From Apostichopus japonicus (lineage: Eukaryota; Echinodermata; Holothuroidea; Aspidochirotida; Stichopodidae): 64,000 nucleotides of DNA. How positions within the stretch are numbered: position 1 is the first letter of the stretch; every line of letters begins with the position of its first letter. A program made the translations under genes and the position numbers. Positions 41,711 to 54,284 of this stretch are shown here, piece by piece. Below the pieces are notes generated by a model. It did no database searches. It saw nothing but the letters and a program-made list of their open reading frames with translations, and was not told the DNA's origin. The stretch covers positions 18,329,501-18,393,500 of the forward strand of contig NC_092580.1 in NCBI RefSeq assembly GCF_037975245.1. The letters run 5' to 3'.

Positions 41711-44700
41711 CCTCACCCCGTCCATTAAGTTACATTTCACTTGTCTATCCAAGGTTGTATTTTCTGAAAGGAGTAGAGAGAACACTATTACAACTGTTAG
41801 CACCAGTTAATAGTACCCATTTTCACTTAATTTTCAAGTACAATTTTCCCACTACACCCAAACTGCTAGTAACTGTGAAACTCCATCTTTCTTTCTTTTT
41901 CTTTTTCAGCTTCAATGAGGTTTAAATTTCAAGAGTAGGTAGGCCTTCTCCTTCCTTTGACAAGTCTTGGATATCGATGATAAACCTGCCGGCACTTAAG
42001 TTAAGTATACTTCTTAACTTCTCATCTCCCAAACAAGATTGTGGGAAGGTTCCTAGAACTGTAAAAATACTTCTTTAAATATGTTATGTTTTTCTTCTTT
42101 TTTTTTTTCCATTTCTGAATTTTAATACTGGATGAGGGAAGAATGTTGAGAAATTTATTTCAAGGGGATAAGCATCATCCCACCTCTCACTTCGATCTTC
42201 CCACCATCAATACAATTAAAAATCACCAATCAAAACATCAAGGTCAAAAATGGCATGTTAGCGTTAGGTCTTAAACAAATTCTGCTGCGGGGCTATTCTA
42301 GAAGAGCAAAAAAAGTGAATTTACCTGCCCTAAATAGGTATTGATCGAATCAAATCGGGCGGGTTTTTGAAGGTGTCATGACAGTATTATGACAACCTCC
42401 ACGCTGGAAATTTGAGCAGTGCATAAACCCTGTTGGCGTTATCTCTTCTAATATTTCATACATGTGCGGACTTTTCTTCAGAAAACTTTAGATCCGAGCC
42501 GAGGCACAATTTGCTGTGATAGCCAAACTGAGTTCAGGTGATCATATCTGAGGGAGAAGTACTCACAGCCCTGTGATGAGAACTACTTGCCATCTGAAAT
42601 GCTTGCAAGATCTCCCAAACTGGATCATGATTGCAACAATTGTACAATGGCAAAACTGACTGAGAATGTATTTAAACAAATTTTGAAAGAACAAGAAATT
42701 TTCTTTGCTTTTTGTAAATAAAATTGACAACCAAGCAGATCTGAAGTAATGGTCTAGAACATGATCATTTTTCACAACAGCTTGAAATAGCAACAACAAC
42801 CAAAATTTGGTGGTTATCCTATAATTTTCTCAATGTTTCTATGTTTGGCTATTTTGCTACATACTTCCATGGAGGTATTATGATTCCATGATTCCGTGAT
42901 GTTCCACGTGAGTCGATAGTCAATTCACAACTAGCACTGAACAATCATCTTTTAGCCAAATGGCAGTTCCAACCATTCATACCCGGATTCTCTACCCATT
43001 ATTCCTGGCGGTAAATGCGTTCTTCTTTGCACACTTGAGTAGCCATTAGGTTTTGTTTGTGTAGGTTATTATCTCGACAAACATTCCACAAACTCTTCTG
43101 TGTTTACACATGATGTTACATCAAATTGCGTGGAATGTCTATCTATCTATCTGGATTGATTGGCAGTGATTAGTGACATCATTATTGAAGGCAAACAATG
43201 CTGGTAGGCTTGGATCAAGTTATGATTATACCATGATAAAATACCTAATTTGTTTCAAAATAATTAATTTTTTCAAAGAAGATATTACAATCTGAAATAT
43301 TGCATGGAATAACTTGCATACCCTTTGTACTGTACTGACAGCTTAATTCTTGGTACCTGGATTGTGACACTGATGAGAAAATATACCTTAAAACCATAAC
43401 AGGCAGTCAAGAGAGCCTGGAATGGGACCAAACATGTACAGGGCTAAATAAAAACAAACAACAGTCCTCCACGGTTCCAAAAATTACCCAAATGATTGCC
43501 TAAACGCCAGAAATATATTTTGCGTGTGTCATTGGTGGCTTTGCTATCTACTCCATCAAAGTGTCAAATAGTGGATTTATTCAAATAAGAAAATACTACT
43601 ATAGGGCAAAGAAGATTTTGATGCTCAAGGTTTATTTAAGTAAAAATAGTAGATTCTTTTTGTATTTCTTCATTGTCCATTGGTGTTATTGTAGAAACTA
43701 AACAGGTCATCAGTGTCTTTTGAAAAATAAAATTTGCACCATATTGTGTTCTTTTAATGTTACTCGTGAGTGCCATTGATTCCACCCACCTCCCACTCCC
43801 CCCCCCCTCACCTTTTGAAAAAATCATGTCAAGCCCTACATGAACATGCCTTTCTGATTATCATTCCAACATTTTGATCAATGAAAGTTGGTATACTAGT
43901 GTTCATAATCACCTTAAATCCCCCCAAAAAATAAGCTGTGAATGTTTCTAACCTTGAGGGTCCTTTTTAATGCAACAGATTTTAAGTCTAGTCCATTTGA
44001 TGGAAGATTCGACTACGAGGCCATTTATCTTTGACTGAACTACACACACTGCTATCAGCCAGCATTCATGCATGGTTTTAACAGTAGACCACAAACATAG
44101 GGGATTAAAGGAGCCGGAATGGTATAACATGTAAATATAGCTCTTGATTCCAAAGTTATAATCCTGCTAAGTAATTTGTAGTACATAGCCCTAGCAATCA
44201 TTGAGTAGAGACCAGTTATCTATTTAGTCCCTTAAGTAAAAGAGCTACCTTAAAGCAACACCACGAATTGCAGCATTTTAAGAACCTTTTTGTCGAGTCA
44301 TAAGTCTTATCAGAATTAGTTCATTAGATTAATTTAAGATTCAAATTTCTTTTGAATATTGGGTTCTTGTATTTCTTTTAACCTTGGTCCACCCCCGCCC
44401 CCCCCCCCCCCCAAATTTGTATTGAGAATTAGTATTCAGCAATATATTACTATGCAATCAACTGATCAGAACCAAACAGATCAGAAAGTTACCAAAGAAT
44501 GAGCTATATTCGATAGAAAAGCCTGGAGAGTAACATTTGTTTCGTATTCCAGTTATATTTCAGAAAATATTCAGAACCAAAGTTTGTAACGACTTCATAA
44601 CTTCTAGCGAGCTAATTTAACTCCAACTGGTGTCTTAGAACAGACCTTTGTGTTGTCCATCCTCACGGCTTGCAATATGTGTTGGTTAGTGTCTGTTGTT

Positions 44701-45899
44701 TAAAGAGTGAACTCCAGAAGGATCTAAATGGGGCTAAGACTGTGGTCAGAAAATACAACAAACCAGGCAAACATTTCAAGAAATTTCAATTAACTGGGTA
44801 ATGCGAGCCTGTATTAAAGGTATGTCTCAACAAGTCCAAGCAAGGTTGATATTGCTTATATCTAGTAACCCCTGCAGCTAACTCCTAACCCCAAGATGAT
44901 GCATCGGCATTTCTGACCTTCATGTGGTATTTTCATAGTTTGGTATTTTAGTACATCTCTGACATTTGAAGCATCTGACTTAGCTGTTTGAACACTTAAG
45001 ATTTCCCAGGTTCCTCCTGCCCTCCCCCTTCCACCCCCCCCCTCATTTGGTGTAGTATCTGGCTCATTTGTATCTCATGTTGGCCCCTCCAGTGCACATT
45101 CCTCTATTCTCTCAGATTTGCAGTTCTGTTCTCGGGCTTCCTACACTTCTCCAATTTACCACTCTGAAAAGAATTTCTCATATGGTAAAAGGGAAAGGGT
45201 TTGCCTGGAGTCGTCAATACAGAGACTTTTGTCTGGACCAATATTTTGTTTTTCCTTTCTTTCTTGTTTTCTCCACTTTCTTCTTGTTCATTTTCTTGTT
45301 GTGTTTTACATTCTGTCATTTCATCGTCTGGTAGTTTTTGTAATTTCAAAACACACCACAGGCATTAATCATCATCATCAGCAACAAAGAGAAATATGAT
45401 TCATAAGAATAAATAGAATGCTAAGTATCCCTTAAGCCTACTTAGATCCCACTCCATGCACAAGGATAATACCAAGGGCTTACCCTCCCCACTTGACCCA
45501 AACCTACCATTATTAAGGAAGGCAACACTATACCATTGACTGCACTGATAAGTAACCTAGCCTAATATGGAGACAGTTACCATCCACTAAGACTCCCCTT
45601 TCATTTGTTACAGCTTGTAGATAACAACCATTGATCCTTAAGGGGTACAGGAAATGAGTTCATTACTTATACTTATGAAGCCAAGAAATGAGGTAGCTGT
45701 TGACACTGATAAACCACCATTATGGCAAAGTTTCTTCTGCTTCAAATGGCTTGGCCTTTTGTAAGTTGGTTGTTTGTTAAACCATAAAGAACATAGTAAT
45801 GAGCAACAGGAGAATAATGAATTTGTTTGGGTAGCAGCAAACATGTGACACTCTACTTCGGGTAGTTTATATTTTACAATTTTTGTCTTTACGGAGTGA

Positions 45900-45931
45900 G
45901 GGGGGGGGGGGGGGTGGGGGATTGGTGGGGG
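45900..45931 (+). repeat. G15 run and G-rich tract
   Basis: Fifteen consecutive G, then TGGGGG, ATTGG and TGGGGG. It is one of the longest C/G homopolymers in the window and lies in intron 2. Confidence 0.85.
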
Positions 45932-46577
45932 TTTGATTTAGTTGCTGCTGCAATATCATATCTATGATAATGCTGCATGTGCTAATGTGGCTGTTTGCTA
46001 TCATACTATTTCTCTCAATCATAATTTTAATGTGGCTTTATGCATCTGGTTGTATTATTAAACACACTGAGTATTACCCAACATAAGATCACAATTATTG
46101 ATAAAACTAAAACAACCATGAGCAGAGTTTGATATATGAATCGATATGTTCGACATTCCAACGTCTTGTCACCCGGACAATTTTGTATGTTTTACACACA
46201 GGTTATTAATGCAAAATTCTTCCCTATTTGATTAGTCAAACTACTTAATTAATACGTTACTATACATATGGGGTTTTATTATCAAGTAACAACTTATAAG
46301 AACTCCACATCAACTCAAAAAGGCACAAAAGATTCTTCAAAGCAGGATTCAGGGCTTTCCATCAGCTTCGAGAGCCAGGCATAAGTCCCGCTTCAAAATT
46401 CCTAGATTAATTTTTGCTTAATTTAAAGTCCCATATTTTATAATCACATGCTTAAATGTATATGATGCTCTAGACTTCCTTAACAGATGCATGGCATCCA
46501 TTTGAAAATTTACTAAGTGCTGCAAAAAAACCGGTAAAAGTTAGCGGCATTAATGACCAGTGTGTTACCATAGTTAC

Positions 46578-46667
46578 CTTTGTTCCTCCAATGATATTGA
46601 ATCCGAGAGATCCATTGGTGTTTCGAGTAAGCTGAACTGTCAGCTCCTTCTCTTCCAAGGGCTGTTG
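46578..46667 (-). CDS. PDZRN3-like: PDZRN3/4-like gene, coding exon 2 (start of PDZ domain 1)
   Basis: This 90-bp exon encodes 30 residues, QQPLEEKELTVQLTRNTNGS followed by LGFNIIGGTK. GFNIIGG is the carboxylate-binding loop that opens the peptide groove of a PDZ domain, and LGFNIIGG is identical in vertebrate PDZRN3 PDZ1. The acceptor is ATTTTCAG ending at 46668 and the donor is AAAG|GTAACT. Both borders are phase 0, so the exon joins directly to exon 1 upstream and exon 3 downstream. The short open frame seen here appears to begin with Met, but that codon is TTG (Leu) inside the exon and is not a start. A second AG six bases further in (46662-46663) could serve as an alternative acceptor that drops two glutamines. 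A small extra exon between this and exon 1 cannot be excluded. Confidence 0.93.
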
Positions 46668-49600
46668 CTGAAAATCAAAAAGAATTTATCAGAAAATCAG
46701 ACAAGAAAAACTTGATCCTTAACAGAGAGAGACTTTAAATGGTTCACCAGCCAAGAGAGAGTTATGGAATAGAAAAGATACACAGTATCAGATTTGCCTT
46801 CCAAGGTTTTTAAAATAACAACTTTCTTGAGTGGACAAAATACCTTAGTGATGTTTTTTGAGCTTTGAGTAAAAATGTGACAATATTTTCCCAGCAGCTA
46901 CTAGCTTACAAGAGGGAATTGAGCTGATCAGTTGATTTTTACATGACAGTTGGCATATGTTTTAAGAGATGCACTAGAAATAACTTCCTGACAACTTTGA
47001 CCAGACTTTGGTTCAATGGCAGACAGCCTGCAGGTCAACAATATACATTGACAAAAGTTTCAAAGGCCTTGTGGGAACTATAATAACTTAAACCCTTTCA
47101 AATATAAATGTAAAAGCAAGCTGTAATAGAGAAACTGATTTGTGGTTAGAGGATTTGTTCTTTTTTTTACTTAGTATCTCTTCCTACTGAAGTAATATTG
47201 ATTTTATGATTCCTATGGACCATAGCAGAAACATGACATGGAGTGTTCCTGTTTCGGCATGTGACAGATTAACTGGAGTTAGTTGGTAAAATGGGGGCCA
47301 GCCTAGGGGCAGGTGGCAGCTACACAGCTTAGATGTCACCTAATCTAGGGGAAGGTTAACAACATCGCCAACAGACCCTGGCGCCATCCTCCCTTATCCT
47401 CTGAAGAGCACCATCGCCATTGCACACTCTGTCTTGGCTGAAATGAAAAGCAGGCCTCGAAGGCATTTGTCAGAAAGGTTTGGATGTCAATGAACCTATC
47501 CGGTTCTTAACCGTTGAGAAGTTATGTACAACAATCAGCCTGGCTTAGACCGTTTGAGTCCATGAAAGTTATAAAGCTCAAATTAACATTAAAACTGGGT
47601 GGGAGGGGAGGGGGAGAAAAGGAAACTTCTAATCTGGTCTTATCTTTGATGGAACTTGTTGGCAGTCAGTTCCAGAAAATAAGTTTTTAATTCTTGACTT
47701 TCCTTTTGGGTACTGAGGAAGTGGATTATGTGGAGACATGGTACACAATAATTGAAACTTGCAAATAAAGTCTTTGGTATTTACAGCTCTGTCAACAACA
47801 ACATTACAGGCTTAAACAATTTGTGTGTGTATCTTGCCAATGCTGCATATGGTTTTCTCTCTCAACGTGAAACATACGCTGTATACATGTGTTCTCGACG
47901 AAGTTACTGATAGCACTTTAAATGGCACATCAATACTAGCCACAAGTTTGCAAAAAATCACTACATGCAACCATTTATGAAAAGCAATTTTTTCCTGATG
48001 ATCTGGATTTTCAAATGAATCACAGACAATTAAGAGTGTTAAATTACACAATGGAATGACTCAACCACAAAAAATGTGTTAAGGATAGTGCTCAGCAAAA
48101 TGCTTAGTGAATTTGACAATGATCAATAAACTTTGTAGCATATTTTGGAATACCACTGACAAATTCTAAGGGACATATTGCCAAATATGACTAATGCAAA
48201 TTTGCCTATTCTTTTTGCTTCATGCTCTGCTGTGTTCAACTATATGGAAAGTGGCTCAAAACAGTTTTGCAGAATAAACTAAGGCATGTCACATAACTGA
48301 AGTTTTATTTTTAAGGGATATTTTTACCAATTCTATCTAGACCATTTGCTCCACATATTACAAAATGATCTGAGTGAAATAATAGATACCCAGTACCACT
48401 GTCAAGTTAAACTTTAATTTTAATAAAGCAGCAAATATAGAATTTAAAGAGATTGGCAAGTATAAAATATCATATAAATGTCAGAGCCACAAGAGTCAGC
48501 TATTACACAAACTTCAGCAAACAAGACATATTAAATTAAAGTCAGGCTCTTATTGCAGCCTGTATAATATATTCCCCACTGGTTATTCCCTATAGATGCA
48601 TGATGTTTCAAGTTCAACCTGTCATATTTTGCATATGGCCCATAACCTAAGTTGATACAGTATACATGCACAGAACAAAAAGGGACAAATTTGGCTATTT
48701 TAACAGATTGATTTGGTTACTTGACATCACTACAGGTGGAGCTAATTTCTCCTTCTATAGTAGTAGTATGTAGTATTATATATGAATGCAGGTTCCATAT
48801 ACATATCTGACGCTGTGAGTGAAAGCACACCCTGGGTTTTGGGTGTCTTATTATTATATTCATCCAAATCACCTCATCTGTTATCTCACTGTATTCCTGT
48901 GACTACATGCTGAGACATCCAACTGATGTTCTAAGGTCAAACCACAAACTACTCCTTGGGTAGTAATCAGTTCTTATTGGAAACAAAGTACACTAAAATT
49001 CCTGTTATCCAGCCCAGCCAGGGTATCACAGTTGTGCCACAGTAAAAAGCATAGATACCTGAGCCCCTTGATCTGATTATACCACAACAAGCATACTGTA
49101 CTATATACACTGTAAGTCAATGATAACCTATTGCAAGGAAAATATTGACACAGTTTAATAAGAGAATTTTGACAGTTTGTTTGGATGGAATTATAAAAAT
49201 TGTTATTCCCTTCTTGATGAATTTCCATAGCAACAATCAAACCACCATTCTTTTTTTATAATGCTACACATTTATTTTGGTAGTACTAACTCTACTCTAC
49301 CAAATCGATGAATAATTGGCCGCAATAATCAACTCATCTGTCATAAGTTTCCAAACTATTTACAAGACTGTACCACATGGAAAATCCATGCGAAGATTAT
49401 ACATGGCATATACAGGTAATAATATGTGTACTAATGGCATTAAATAGTAGACTAGATGCATTGTCCATGAAGTCTATACCAGTAGCCATTGATCATGAGT
49501 TGATCTCCTTTTTTTCAGTAGCCAAGATACAAATGTCAACGGCCAACGTCATTTGGCGAACTTGGACCCACCATCCAACAGTACTACTAAGTAGCACTAG

Positions 49601-51317
49601 TACTAGGCCTAGTATAGGCAAAGTTACTTAAGTGTACAGTACTCAGTAGGACATGATTAGTGAAGTTTGGGCCTTGGTTGAATTTTGGCTTTTACTGTAA
49701 ATTGTTAGGACTCACATTTCATAACAATATTTCACTTAGCCTTGGCTATGGGTGCCTTCACATAATTGCGTATCTTGGGCCTTGGACGCTAAAGCATTGC
49801 ATAACACAAGGAGTAACAGCTAGGCGTAGGCTAGTTCTAAACTAACAGGAATGTTAGTAAGCGAGCCTAATGTTACTTCATTGTACAGTACAGTATTCTA
49901 CCTCAGTAACATTGCCTCACACATATGGAGTAGTAATGAGTGGTTGCTGTTTGGTTGTCAGATACATTTATCAGTTTATCATTCGTGGAAAATAAGTTTA
50001 AACTTAAAAGTTTTCATGAATACAAAGTGTAAAACTTGCACCGCATTTAGACATGCTGTTCTGTGTGGCTTGTGTCTCTTCTTTACTAGTACAATTCCAT
50101 GAGAAAGTTATAAGCTAGCTAGGCTTCGGCTGCCAAGCTATGCAACTTGTGCGGAAGTAGGTCATTGCGCATGGATAATGGTCGCAGATAAAACAGTAAG
50201 AAACAACAAACTTATAACCAATGAAAAATCGTCATTCGGACTGCACTAATGGCTCATGTGTGGTCTACCATCTCCACACCCGTTCCTCTCTCACAAAGAC
50301 GCCTTCGGCACATTGTTGGAAACATTTTTTACTTATATGATACCTCTGATTTACACATATTCTTCCCCCTCTCCAAACTCGAGTTTACAAAAATTATTAA
50401 ATACTGTTACTCAACTACTGACATTTCCAATAATCGTTATCTATGGGGCTGCAACGACTCATCTTTGCATTCAATTTGTCCCGTCCATTATACAGTCTGT
50501 GGATTGTGTATCGTGCCTTATTTTAAAAGATCTATGCATTGGGTAACTGTCTAGCGTTTGAATAGTTCGTATGTAAGCTACTTATTTACTTCACAAGGAC
50601 GAAACATACTTTAAACCAGATCACAAAGACACATTTGAAAGCCAGATGAATTCCGTAAATGGTTTGGGACACGTGTTAGCTATTGTTTGGATTGAAAGGT
50701 CTATAAGTAGGTTTAAATTAATTGTGTACAAAAATCACGTTGACCCTCCTCCCAAAGCATAAACAAGTATTAAGTGATGTGATAAGTAGCTTGGTAAACA
50801 TTTCAGGGTGACTGACTAAATCACGACGATGTAAGTATAAGATACAGATTATGCGTAGGCCACATAATATACAAAGTACATATAAACAACAAACACAGAA
50901 TTGTTTTTTGACAAAGGGTAAATCTGATTTTAAGGAAGATAGCTAAAAAAGGAAAGATCCATTTATAGTACACCACAAAACGTACCTTATATTACAGCCA
51001 ATAACACTCAATGCATCGCCCACCACACGAGGTAATGTTTATTATTGACCTTAGAAAAAGTTTGGCTTAGTACAAACGATTCCACAGATCACAAACATTT
51101 GAGAACTGTTAGCACGTCTGTGTTATCAATTATGGTATGAAAATGGGTCAGTGTCAAATAATATTATTTCATTTCTGCTCTAACAGGTTATTTGAATATA
51201 TAATTTGTAATAACAAACTGAGTATTTCTTACAATATATTTTTAGCTATTTCAAACCAAAGGTGGACCGAATATGCTAATGAGATACGATACCGTACAAG
51301 GCGTACAGGTATCCATG

Positions 51318-51446
51318 CATGTTCGCTCCTTGGAAGGGGGGAAGCCAGCTGTACAAGAGGTGGTCATGTTCGCTCCTTGGGAGGGGGGAAGCCAGCTGTA
51401 CAAGAGGTAGCCATGTTCACTCCTTGGGAGGGGGAAGCCAGCTACA
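51318..51446 (+). repeat. 47-bp tandem repeat, about 2.7 copies
   Basis: Units start at 51318, 51365 and 51412, each opening CATGTTCGCTCCTTGG (CATGTTCACTCC in the third), followed by a G-run and AAGCCAGCTGTACAAGAGGT. The third copy stops after AAGCCAGCTAC. The repeat keeps open frames alive on both strands, but 47 is not a multiple of three, so the frames are not a protein repeat. It lies in intron 1. Confidence 0.9.
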
Positions 51447-51483
51447 TTATGATGTAACAAGAATGCGGTTGGCAATAGTTGTT

Positions 51484-51547
51484 TCGGCCTTTCCTTTTTT
51501 CTTTTCTTTTCTTTTTTCTTCTTCTTTTCATTTTTTTTTTTTTTTTT
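51484..51547 (+). repeat. T/C pyrimidine tract ending in AGG
   Basis: About 60 bp of T and C ends in T18 and AGG, which mimics a strong plus-strand splice acceptor. No plus-strand gene is visible, so it is most likely a simple repeat. Confidence 0.75.
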
Positions 51548-53253
51548 AGGACCGGGGAACAGTTGCCCGGGGTACTATTGTTTAAGGGACTGGTATTTAC
51601 TGAGATATATTGTAAGCCATACTACCTATGAGTAAAGAGACAGGGAAGAGGAAGACGCACAGCATGTTATTGCGTTTAACACAGTGGAATAGCATCGCGA
51701 TTCAACACCAACGCAAAGCATTATTTCAAATCGGCAATGTTTTCTAATCCTTTATATAACAGCGAATATAAAATTAGAAATTCCGATATTTAAGACGACT
51801 GAAAGCTGTACTTAACAAACTTTTGCCCAAAAAAATAATACTTCGAATAATTCATTTTAACATTTGATAAAAAAAAGGGGTCAATGTCAGTGTAAGTTCA
51901 TGAAGCTGAAGTTAGTTTGTCTATTTTTAGCATTTTTTACGACTTGGAAGTTGGAACCACTAGATTTCAATAGTACCCTATAGTGTTATATAAAGTCAAC
52001 ATACTCAAGATATCTCTCTCTCTCTATCTGCGCACCTTGGTTTTGTGTGCAAACGTATTTGATGTATGTCGTGAATGCAAAAATATCGACTCAATTCGAC
52101 GTCTCACTGCCATCAAATCGATTACAGAGTAGAAGAGTAATAAAATACTCATACAAATTTGCAGAAAAATGTTACAAGGATTTTTGTATGTTGATGCTGA
52201 TAACAATACGTGTTAGACAATTGTTGCTATGGCGTTGACAAGCCTTGAAAATATTACCCAATTTATGCATTATTATATACGTGCATAGAATCAATTGAAC
52301 GCGAATTTCATCGTGTCCCCGTCTTTATAAATAGGGTTAGCAAGAATTCGAAATGGTTAGAAGAAAACAATTAATTTGTGATAGTCCGCGAAATTCCAAT
52401 GGATAGATTGCCAATGTGAAATCAGGAATACACTATAGAATCGAATTGAAGTCTCACATGACTTTTTATGAACAATTTAACATTATATATGCTTGATTTC
52501 ACCAACAATGTTATCATGTTCTGTTGATTTACAGAGATTTTTTAGAGATAGGAATTTCAAGCAATTTTGACCCCCCCCCCACCAAAAAGAATCACGTAAA
52601 TTCATAATTTTTATTTCAGTAGGACCACACACTCTGAATGAAACTGAGAATATGACGGATTTGAAACATTAGGACGATCTGTCTGTTCAAAATGGAATTT
52701 GTGAAAAATAGCATGTCTATACGCTATCGTAAATTTATCTGGATGTTTGAGGACCAAAATCATTTCAGAAGATTTATCGGGAGAGGGGGAGTATTGACAT
52801 ACATGGTTTTCCAGGGAAAGTTTAAATAGTATGTAAATTCAGTCCCTCGTGGAGACAGCTATTATGGAAAGCGTAAAAGTAATATGTTTTAGCACCCAGT
52901 TATTAGTATAAAGTTAGAATGAAAGGTTATTCCCGAAAAATGACAACACCCAAGGTGACAAAAACGACATCTTGAGGATCATCAATAAGAAAAGAAACAA
53001 ATTGATTGATTGTGTTACGTCATAACGTACGTAACACGAATGATGAAAACACGATGTTAGAAGTTGGGGCTCTATATTACGACTTGTGCTATATTTACAT
53101 GGACTTAACCGAATAGAAAGACTCCCATTGACTGTGCGTGTACAAGTTACATGGACCACACAGCGCACAGAAGGTTAACGCATGCATGTCTAACAGAGAG
53201 GGTACTGTTTATTAAAGATGCATTCCATTAACTGATCCGTGTAATAAACTTAC

Positions 53254-53961
53254 TCTCCGTTCCAGGGTCGCCAGACTCGATAGATACTCAATTTCAGCTT
53301 GGCATTCATTCATTTTCTTCTGGTAACGAAGCGCTTGCATTTGGATTTCGTTTTGAAAACAAGCAATCTGCGCCAAGAGTGATTTTTCCCTTTTACTGTG
53401 ACGGGCAGAATTCTTCTTCAGATTCCGTTCTTGGCTGGATAATTTGACCTGGATCGACGCCACATGAGCCAAAAGGGCCTTGACGCAACTATGCTCCTCC
53501 GCGTCTTTCACGGGCACGGGCAGTCCACATCCCTTGTCGCAAACTCCAGCAGGACGAAATTCGCAATCCATGGTTTCGTGTGTGAGTTGGTCCTTCGTGT
53601 CCAGGACCTTTTGGCACCCTTTATTGGTACATTTGACCGGCCTACGGTCGCACTCTTCCAAATGCTGATCTAACATCGCGATTTTACAGACTTTCAAGCA
53701 TCCACGGTGGAAATTATCACAACGTATATCCAATTTAAGAATCAAGTTACGTAACGGCAAAACGTTATTCAGTTCCTTGGCAGAAAACTTTCCGCATTTG
53801 AGAGGACATGTACTATGATCCACGACCCACGGTAGAACACAATTGGCACAAAAAACGTGGCCACACGGGGTGGCCAAAGGATTTTCCAAAACAGCAAGAC
53901 AGATGCTACACTTAAAATCGTCATCAACCGGATTGATAAAACGTTCGATATCGTAACCCAT
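53254..53961 (-). CDS. PDZRN3-like: PDZRN3/4-like E3 ubiquitin ligase, coding exon 1 (RING, TRAF-type zinc fingers, coiled coil)
   Basis: This exon encodes residues 1-236 of a RING E3 ligase of the PDZRN (LNX3) family. A RING finger spans residues 18-56, with ligands C18, C21, C33, H35, C38, C41, C52 and C56. Residues 62-77 (SAKELNNVLPLRNLILKL region) closely match vertebrate PDZRN3. A TRAF/SIAH-type zinc-binding region follows at about 81-159 (C81, C88, H100, C104, C111, C116, H128, C133, C141, C145, H157, C159). Residues 163-236 look like a coiled coil and contain ALRYQKK, another family signature. The start is well set: the ATG has A at -3 and G at +4, and an in-frame TAA lies 9 bases upstream (53968-53970). 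The open frame runs on to 53212, but a consensus donor (AGA|GTAAGT) ends the exon at 53254 in phase 0. Family members ubiquitinate targets such as MuSK or Dishevelled at the membrane or synapse; that role here is inferred. Confidence 0.96.
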
Positions 53962-54143
53962 ATTATGTTATCCCTCCTTCAAGAGTCCTATAGTAGTTAT
54001 ACGACTTTCCCTATACCAACCAACTCGTTTTGGGAAAGCACCTACTATATTCGTTAACAACTCTCCTAACTTCCACGTACAAACCAGCTGTGTGAATCAC
54101 TTGATAAAACTCTACGGGTAAAAAAAACTTCCCACTGGAAGTA

Positions 54144-54155
54144 ATGCATATTCAT
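54144..54155. promoter_or_regulatory. POU/Oct dimer-like site (MORE type)
   Basis: The 12-mer ATGCATATTCAT reads ATGAATATGCAT on the gene strand and matches the palindromic MORE pattern on which two POU factors can dimerise. It lies about 185 bp upstream of the start codon. A match of this size can occur by chance in AT-rich DNA; its position near other promoter elements is what makes it worth noting. Confidence 0.35.
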
Positions 54156-54190
54156 GACCAAATATTTGCCTTCACGCCAGAGTCACAAAC

Positions 54191-54208
54191 GGTGATCACC
54201 GATTGGCT
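54191..54208 (-). promoter_or_regulatory. Palindrome next to an inverted CCAAT box
   Basis: GGTGATCACC (54191-54200) is a perfect 10-bp palindrome. It directly abuts GATTGGCT, which is AGCCAATC on the gene strand, a good NF-Y-type CCAAT box about 240 bp upstream of the ATG. Confidence 0.4.
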
Positions 54209-54279
54209 TACATTACTGAAACGTCATATGCCCCCCACGAGCAATAGTCGTCGGTGTTTTCCTTTGATCGTCTGCCCTG

Positions 54280-54284
54280 CCAAT
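54280..54284 (+). promoter_or_regulatory. Second CCAAT motif in the candidate promoter
   Basis: GCCAATCCG on the plus strand gives a CCAAT box in the opposite orientation to the one at 54.2 kb, about 75 bp further upstream. Paired CCAAT boxes are common in TATA-less promoters. This motif is weak evidence alone. Confidence 0.3.

Larger units (their letters stand above)
41495..46577 (-). other. Intron 2 of the PDZRN3/4-like gene
   Basis: This intron is 5,083 bp, between GTAACT at its 5' end and TTTCAG at its 3' end. It contains a degenerate CT-rich tandem array close to exon 3 (41.61-41.71 kb), C-runs at 43798-43807, 44398-44412 and 45034-45042, and a very G-rich tract at 45.90-45.93 kb. No nested gene or RNA gene was recognised. 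Confidence 0.83.
46668..53253 (-). other. Intron 1 of the PDZRN3/4-like gene
   Basis: This intron is 6,586 bp, with donor GTAAGT at 53248-53253 and a polypyrimidine/CAG acceptor at 46668. I see no conserved exon inside it. It holds the three-copy 47-bp tandem array near 51.3-51.45 kb, a pyrimidine tract at 51.48-51.55 kb, a short CT repeat near 52.01 kb, and a C10 run at 52571-52580. Several short open frames on both strands between 49.3 and 50.6 kb have no recognisable domains, no codon bias and no splice context, so I read them as chance. Confidence 0.85.

Noticed and set aside
41591-41810. Frames on both strands over the CT-rich array
   Set aside because: They are by-products of the tandem repeat.
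46470-46658. Apparent 62-residue protein starting with Met at the PDZ exon
   Set aside because: The first codon is TTG inside exon 2, and the frame reads past the GTAACT donor into the intron.
50249-50554. Two overlapping plus-strand frames of 101 and 96 residues in intron 1
   Set aside because: They overlap in different frames, have no recognisable domain and no splice context.
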